Source: Lucinisca nassula (taxonomy: Eukaryota > Mollusca > Bivalvia > Lucinida > Lucinidae). From it: 64,000 nucleotides of DNA. The first letter of the stretch is position 1. Each line of letters starts with the position of its first letter. Positions 59,001 to 64,000 of the stretch are shown here, piece by piece. The notes below the pieces were generated by a model, which searched no databases, had not been told where the DNA came from, and saw only the letters and a list, made by a program, of their open reading frames with translations. Position numbers and translations under genes: made by a program. Where the stretch lies: NCBI GenBank assembly GCA_963580285.1, contig OY757023.1, positions 132,092,027 to 132,156,026 on the forward strand, written 5' to 3'.

Positions 59001-59590
59001 GACTCTGCAAAAGTCATTTCACAGTCAGTTAGTTCTGATCAGAGTCAAGACCTGATATCGGAACATTCCGATTTGTATCACATCATCGGAATATTCCGAA
59101 AGATCTTGACTGCAATAGTTATGTCACAGTCAGAGATGGTTCTGATCAGAGTTAAGCTAGACCTTGTATCGGAACATTCCGATGATGAAATGTTTGCTGC
59201 CTACATCATCGGAATGTTCTGATAACAGATCTTGACTCTGCAAAAATCATTTCAGTCATAGTTAGTTCTGATCAGAGTCAAGACCTGATATCGGAACATT
59301 CCGATGAGGATCGAAATGTTCCGATACCAGATCATGACTCTGAAAAAGTCATTTCACAGTCATAATTAGTTCTGATCAGAGTCAAGACCTGATATCGGAA
59401 CATTCCGATGAGGAAAGATTTGATGTCACATCATCGGAATATTCCGAAAGAGAATATTTGGTTGATATGTATTGCTGTCTTTTTGTATCATTAAAAGTGA
59501 CATTTATTCTTGTTTTTTTCTTTATCCTGCTTCAATTTTCAAAATATATCATCGGAATATTCCGATTATCATCGGAATATTCCGATGTTT
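56048..59590. repeat. Stem-loop array, right arm
   Basis: About 30 units of roughly 120 bp built like the left array; contains at least one segmental duplication (58070-58450 resembles 58800-59170 closely), which explains its extra length. The outermost sites ATCGGAATATTCCGAT at 59550-59585 are perfect palindromes. Confidence 0.9.
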
Positions 59591-59729
59591 GTCCGTAACG
59601 AAGGCTGTTTTTACATGTTTTCGAACACTAACAGTTGACGAACACTAGCATTTTTAGCATGAAATATGGCCAAAAAGCGACTGAAAAGACCATCGAATGG
59701 CAAAATTGCCTTTTATTTGGCAATGAGTT

Positions 59730-62700
59730 AATAGCAATGTTTACACCGTTAGTCTGTCCCAATAAAGTACGCCCTCGGGCCAAATTACAGATCGCTGCGT
59801 ACAATAGAGGCCAAGAAAATTGACTTAGAAATTTTGGTGGGCGGCGTGTTGTGGGTACGAGAATCTCATTTTGGTCACTTTCACGTAGAAGCATGAAAAT
59901 GGTGCCAAAACGTGCCCATGCGTGTCCAACCAACTCATGAATATTGGAAAATTGTTTCTCTCAAATAGTTTTGGAGATATAAGGGTCCAAAGTTAAAGGA
60001 AATTGACCTTTCAAGGGCCATAACTCGAAACTCAATGAAGGAAGACAACTCCCATTTTACCCCATGGCACTTGGGTTAAGGGCGCATCATTTGGCACCAA
60101 TTATAGGCCGATATCATGAAGTCACCTTTGCACCATTTAGGCACTATCATCCTATTGGTGTCCCGCCAAAACTTGAGGCCCTTATAACTCGCTTTTGTGT
60201 ATTGCGATTGAGCTGAAATTTTGCATGCTGCTAGTAGACCTCAGTGCCTAGTGGCTTGCAAAATTTCGTGCCGCTACGAAGCGTATCTTGTGAGTTATAA
60301 GCCTTCAAACTTCGAGGAAATTAAAGTTTGTGCCTATTTTGCGGGAATACGAAATAAGATACAGAGGTGCAGTATGTATCCTTCAACAGGCATTTATGTG
60401 CCCTACCATCGTGCAAAATCCCGGTAACACTGGGGCACGAGAAAGTGCCGAAATAAAGGACTCTTTTTTACATTGAGGGCTATGGGAAAAATGAAGAAAA
60501 CGCCGCTACTCAGCCTAGAGGGCGAATACAATAGCAATGTTTACACCGTTAGTCCGTCCCAATAAAGTACGCCCTCGGGCCAAATTACAGATCGCTGCGT
60601 ACAATAGAGGCCAAGAAAATTGACTTAGAAATTTTGGTGGGCGGCGTGTTGTGGGTACGAGAATCTCATTTTGGTCACTTTCACGTAGAAGCATGAAAAT
60701 GGTGTCAAAACGTGCCCATGCGTGTCCAACCAACTCATGAATATTGGAAAATTGTTTCTCTCAAATAGTTTTGGAGATATAAGGGTCCAAAGTTAAAGGA
60801 AATTGACCTTTCAAGGGCCATAACTCGAAACTCAATGAAGGAAGACAACTCCCATTTTACCCCATGGCACTTGGGTTAAGGGCGCATCATTTGGCACCAA
60901 TTATAGGCCGATATCATGAAGTCACCTTTGCACCATTTAGGCACTATCATCCTATTGGTGTCCCGCCAAAACTTGAGGCCCTTATAACTCGCTTTTGTGT
61001 ATTGCGATTGAGCTGAAATTTTGCATGCTGCTAGTAGACCTCAGTGCCTAGTGGCTTGCAAAATTTCGTGCCGCTACGAAGCGTATCTTGTGAGTTATAA
61101 GCCTTCAAACTTCGAGGAAATTAAAGTTTGTGCCTATTTTGCGGGAATACGAAATAAGATACAGAGGTGCAGTATGTATCCTTCAACAGGCATTTATGTG
61201 CCCTACCATCGTGCAAAATCCCGGTAACACTGGGGCACGAGAAAGTGCCGAAATAAAGGACTCTTTTTTACATTGAGGGCTATGGGAAAAATGAAGAAAA
61301 CGCCGCTACTCAGCCTAGAGGGCGAATACAATAGCAATGTTTACACCGTTAGTCCGTCCCAATAAAGTACGCCCTCGGGCCAAATTACAGATCGCTGCGT
61401 ACAATAGAGGCCAAGAAAATTGACTTAGAAATTTTGGTGGGCGGCGTGTTGTGGGTACGAGAATCTCATTTTGGTCACTTTCACGTAGAAGCATGAAAAT
61501 GGTGCCAAAACGTGCCCATGCGTGTCCAACCAACTCATGAATATTGGAAAATTGTTTCTCTCAAATAGTTTTGGAGATATAAGGGTCCAAAGTTAAAGGA
61601 AATTGACCTTTCAAGGGCCATAACTCGAAACTCAATGAAGGAAGACAACTCCCATTTTACCCCATGGCACTTGGGTTAAGGGCGCATCATTTGGCACCAA
61701 TTATAGGCCGATATCATGAAGTCACCTTTGCACCATTTAGGCACTATCATCCTATTGGTGTCCCGCCAAAACTTGAGGCCCTTATAACTCGCTTTTGTGT
61801 ATTGCGATTGAGCTGAAATTTTGCATGCTGCTAGTAGACCTCAGTGCCTAGTGGCTTGCAAAATTTCGTGCCGCTACGAAGCGTATCTTGTGAGTTATAA
61901 GCCTTCAAACTTCGAGGAAATTAAAGTTTGTGCCTATTTTGCGGGAATACGAAATAAGATACAGAGGTGCAGTATGTATCCTTCAACAGGCATTTATGTG
62001 CCCTACCATCGTGCAAAATCCCGGTAACACTGGGGCACGAGAAAGTGCCGAAATAAAGGACTCTTTTTTACATTGAGGGCTATGGGAAAAATGAAGAAAA
62101 CGCCGCTACTCAGCCTAGAGGGCGAATACAATAGCAATGTTTACACCGTTAGTCCGTCCCAATAAAGTACGCCCTCGGGCCAAATTACAGATCGCTGCGT
62201 ACAATAGAGGCCAAGAAAATTGACTTAGAAATTTTGGTGGGCGGCGTGTTGTGGGTACGAGAATCTCATTTTGGTCACTTTCACGTAGAAGCATGAAAAT
62301 GGTGCCAAAACGTGCCCATGCGTGTCCAACCAACTCATGAATATTGGAAAATTGTTTCTCTCAAATAGTTTTGGAGATATAAGGGTCCAAAGTTAAAGGA
62401 AATTGACCTTTCAAGGGCCATAACTCGAAACTCAATGAAGGAAGACAACTCCCATTTTACCCCATGGCACTTGGGTTAAGGGCGCATCATTTGGCACCAA
62501 TTATAGGCCGATATCATGAAGTCACCTTTGCACCATTTAGGCACTATCATCCTATTGGTGTCCCGCCAAAACTTGAGGCCCTTATAACTCGCTTTTGTGT
62601 ATTGCGATTGAGCTGAAATTTTGCATGCTGCTAGTAGACCTCAGTGCCTAGTGGCTTGCAAAATTTCGTGCCGCTACGAAGCGTATCTTGTGAGTTATAA

Positions 62701-64000
62701 GCCTTCAAACTTCGAGGAAATTAAAGTTTGTGCCTATTTTGCGGGAATACGAAATAAGATACAGAGGTGCAGTATGTATCCTTCAACAGGCATTTATGTG
62801 CCCTACCATCGTGCAAAATCCCGGTAACACTGGGGCACGAGAAAGTGCCGAAATAAAGGACTCTTTTTTACATTGAGGGCTATGGGAAAAATGAAGAAAA
62901 CGCCGCTACTCAGCCTAGAGGGCGAATACAATAGCAATGTTTACACCGTTAGTCCGTCCCAATAAAGTACGCCCTCGGGCCAAATTACAGATCGCTGCGT
63001 ACAATAGAGGCCAAGAAAATTGACTTAGAAATTTTGGTGGGCGGCGTGTTGTGGGTACGAGAATCTCATTTTGGTCACTTTCACGTAGAAGCATGAAAAT
63101 GGTGCCAAAACGTGCCCATGCGTGTCCAACCAACTCATGAATATTGGAAAATTGTTTCTCTCAAATAGTTTTGGAGATATAAGGGTCCAAAGTTAAAGGA
63201 AATTGACCTTTCAAGGGCCATAACTCGAAACTCAATGAAGGAAGACAACTCCCATTTTACCCCATGGCACTTGGGTTAAGGGCGCATCATTTGGCACCAA
63301 TTATAGGCCGATATCATGAAGTCACCTTTGCACCATTTAGGCACTATCATCCTATTGGTGTCCCGCCAAAACTTGAGGCCCTTATAACTCGCTTTTGTGT
63401 ATTGCGATTGAGCTGAAATTTTGCATGCTGCTAGTAGACCTCAGTGCCTAGTGGCTTGCAAAATTTCGTGCCGCTACGAAGCGTATCTTGTGAGTTATGA
63501 GCCTTCAAACTTCGAGGAAATTAAAGTTTGTGCCTATTTTGCGGGAATACGAAATAAGATACAGAGGTGCAGTATGTATCCTTCAACAGGCATTTATGTG
63601 CCCTACCATCGTGCAAAATCCCGGTAACACTGGGGCACGAGAAAGTGCCGAAATAAAGGACTCTTTTTTACATTGAGGGCTATGGGAAAAATGAAGAAAA
63701 CGCCGCTACTCAGCCTAGAGGGCGAATACAATAGCAATGTTTACACCGTTAGTCCGTCCCAATAAAGTACGCCCTCGGGCCAAATTACAGATCGCTGCGT
63801 ACAATAGAGGCCAAGAAAATTGACTTAGAAATTTTGGTGGGCGGCGTGTTGTGGGTACGAGAATCTCATTTTGGTCACTTTCACGTAGAAGCATGAAAAT
63901 GGTGCCAAAACGTGCCCATGCGTGTCCAACCAACTCATGAATATTGGAAAATTGTTTCTCTCAAATAGTTTTGGAGATATAAGGGTCCAAAGTTAAAGGA
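59730..64000. repeat. 800-bp satellite array, right part (~5.3 units, continues past the window)
   Basis: Begins with the duplicated AATA and then GCAATGTTTACACCG, exactly where the left array stopped. The first partial unit has a private T at 59755. Unit starts at 60148, 60948, 61748, 62548 and 63348. One unit carries the C-to-T variant (60705) without its usual partner in the next unit. Confidence 0.97.

Larger units (their letters stand above)
32254..59729. mobile_element. 27.5-kb giant inverted-repeat (foldback-type) element in the satellite
   Basis: Ends are AACTCATTGCC (32254) and GGCAATGAGTT (59729), exact inverted repeats that extend with very few differences for about 150 bp of unique sequence and then through about 6 kb of arm. 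The satellite phase is continuous across the insert, apart from the 4-bp AATA duplication. Left arm about 32254-38297, right arm about 53510-59729, centre about 15.2 kb. The centre carries only nested dispersed repeats; no transposase, integrase, polymerase or other mobility gene is recognisable on either strand, so it appears non-autonomous. A 4-bp duplication occurs in several cut-and-paste families (for example Sola, Chapaev, Ginger), but the terminal bases do not identify one. An alternative is a pair of elements with the intervening DNA moved together. Confidence 0.85.
53510..59729 (-). repeat. Right arm of giant element
   Basis: Inverse of 32254-38297: ~125-bp tandem repeat (53510-54345), unique segment with mirrored frames (54305-55935), SINE-2 tail (55945-56034), stem-loop array (56048-59590), unique terminus (59591-59729). 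The stem-loop array is about 0.7 kb longer and the tandem part shorter than on the left, and the SINE-1 is absent. Confidence 0.85.

Noticed and set aside
32250..59733. Two independent elements instead of one
   Set aside because: Only one AATA duplication pair and continuous satellite phase exist at the outer ends; no satellite lies between the arms. Not fully excluded.

Overview
This is a 64-kb piece of a eukaryotic, almost certainly animal, genome made entirely of repeats and dead mobile elements. I recognise no host gene and no intact long reading frame. Short interspersed elements with tRNA-like heads and CACTCACT-type tails, a second SINE family ending in a GACGTTAAACCTC-type tail, 160-170 bp core-repeat elements and GGAC-rich repeats all resemble families I remember from mollusc genomes. 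A mollusc, perhaps a bivalve, is therefore my best guess; it is an inference from memory, not a database result.

Layout. (1) 1-8667 is a retroelement graveyard. A non-LTR LINE of CR1/Jockey type lies on the minus strand: ORF1 with zinc knuckles at 6760-5300, then an endonuclease at 4260-3818 and 1510-1259, then the endonuclease-RT linker down to about 914. It has been cut into pieces by copies of a second reverse-transcriptase family (1-913, 1511-3817, about 4437-5240) and by a repeated non-coding block (5770-6330). One of these insertions is flanked by a 13-bp target duplication. SINE copies and tRNA-like sequences follow. (2) 8668-32253 is a tandem satellite with an 800-bp unit, about 29.5 near-identical copies in perfect register. 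(3) 32254-59729 is a single 27.5-kb inverted-repeat element inserted in that satellite. It has exact 11-bp and longer terminal inverted repeats, a 4-bp AATA duplication of the satellite, about 6-kb inverted arms and a 15.2-kb centre. (4) 59730-64000 is the satellite again, resuming at exactly the interrupted base and running off the window.

The giant element is the most interesting object. The outer half of each arm is an array of alternating stem-loops built on the dyad TCGGAAnnTTCCGA (about 2.8 kb left, 3.5 kb right). The inner part of each arm is unique sequence plus a roughly 125-bp tandem repeat. The centre holds nested repeats: a 13-unit core-repeat element with hairpins at both ends, SINEs with clear target duplications, a candidate MULE-type MITE with a 9-bp duplication, a candidate TTAA-flanked MITE, a LINE RT scrap and several large hairpins. 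No transposase is visible, so the element looks non-autonomous, or its gene is unrecognisable or lost. Nothing in the window forms an operon or pathway; the logic is insertion history. The order readable from nesting is: LINE, then RT-element insertions, and separately satellite amplification, then insertion of the giant element, then later SINE insertion into one arm.
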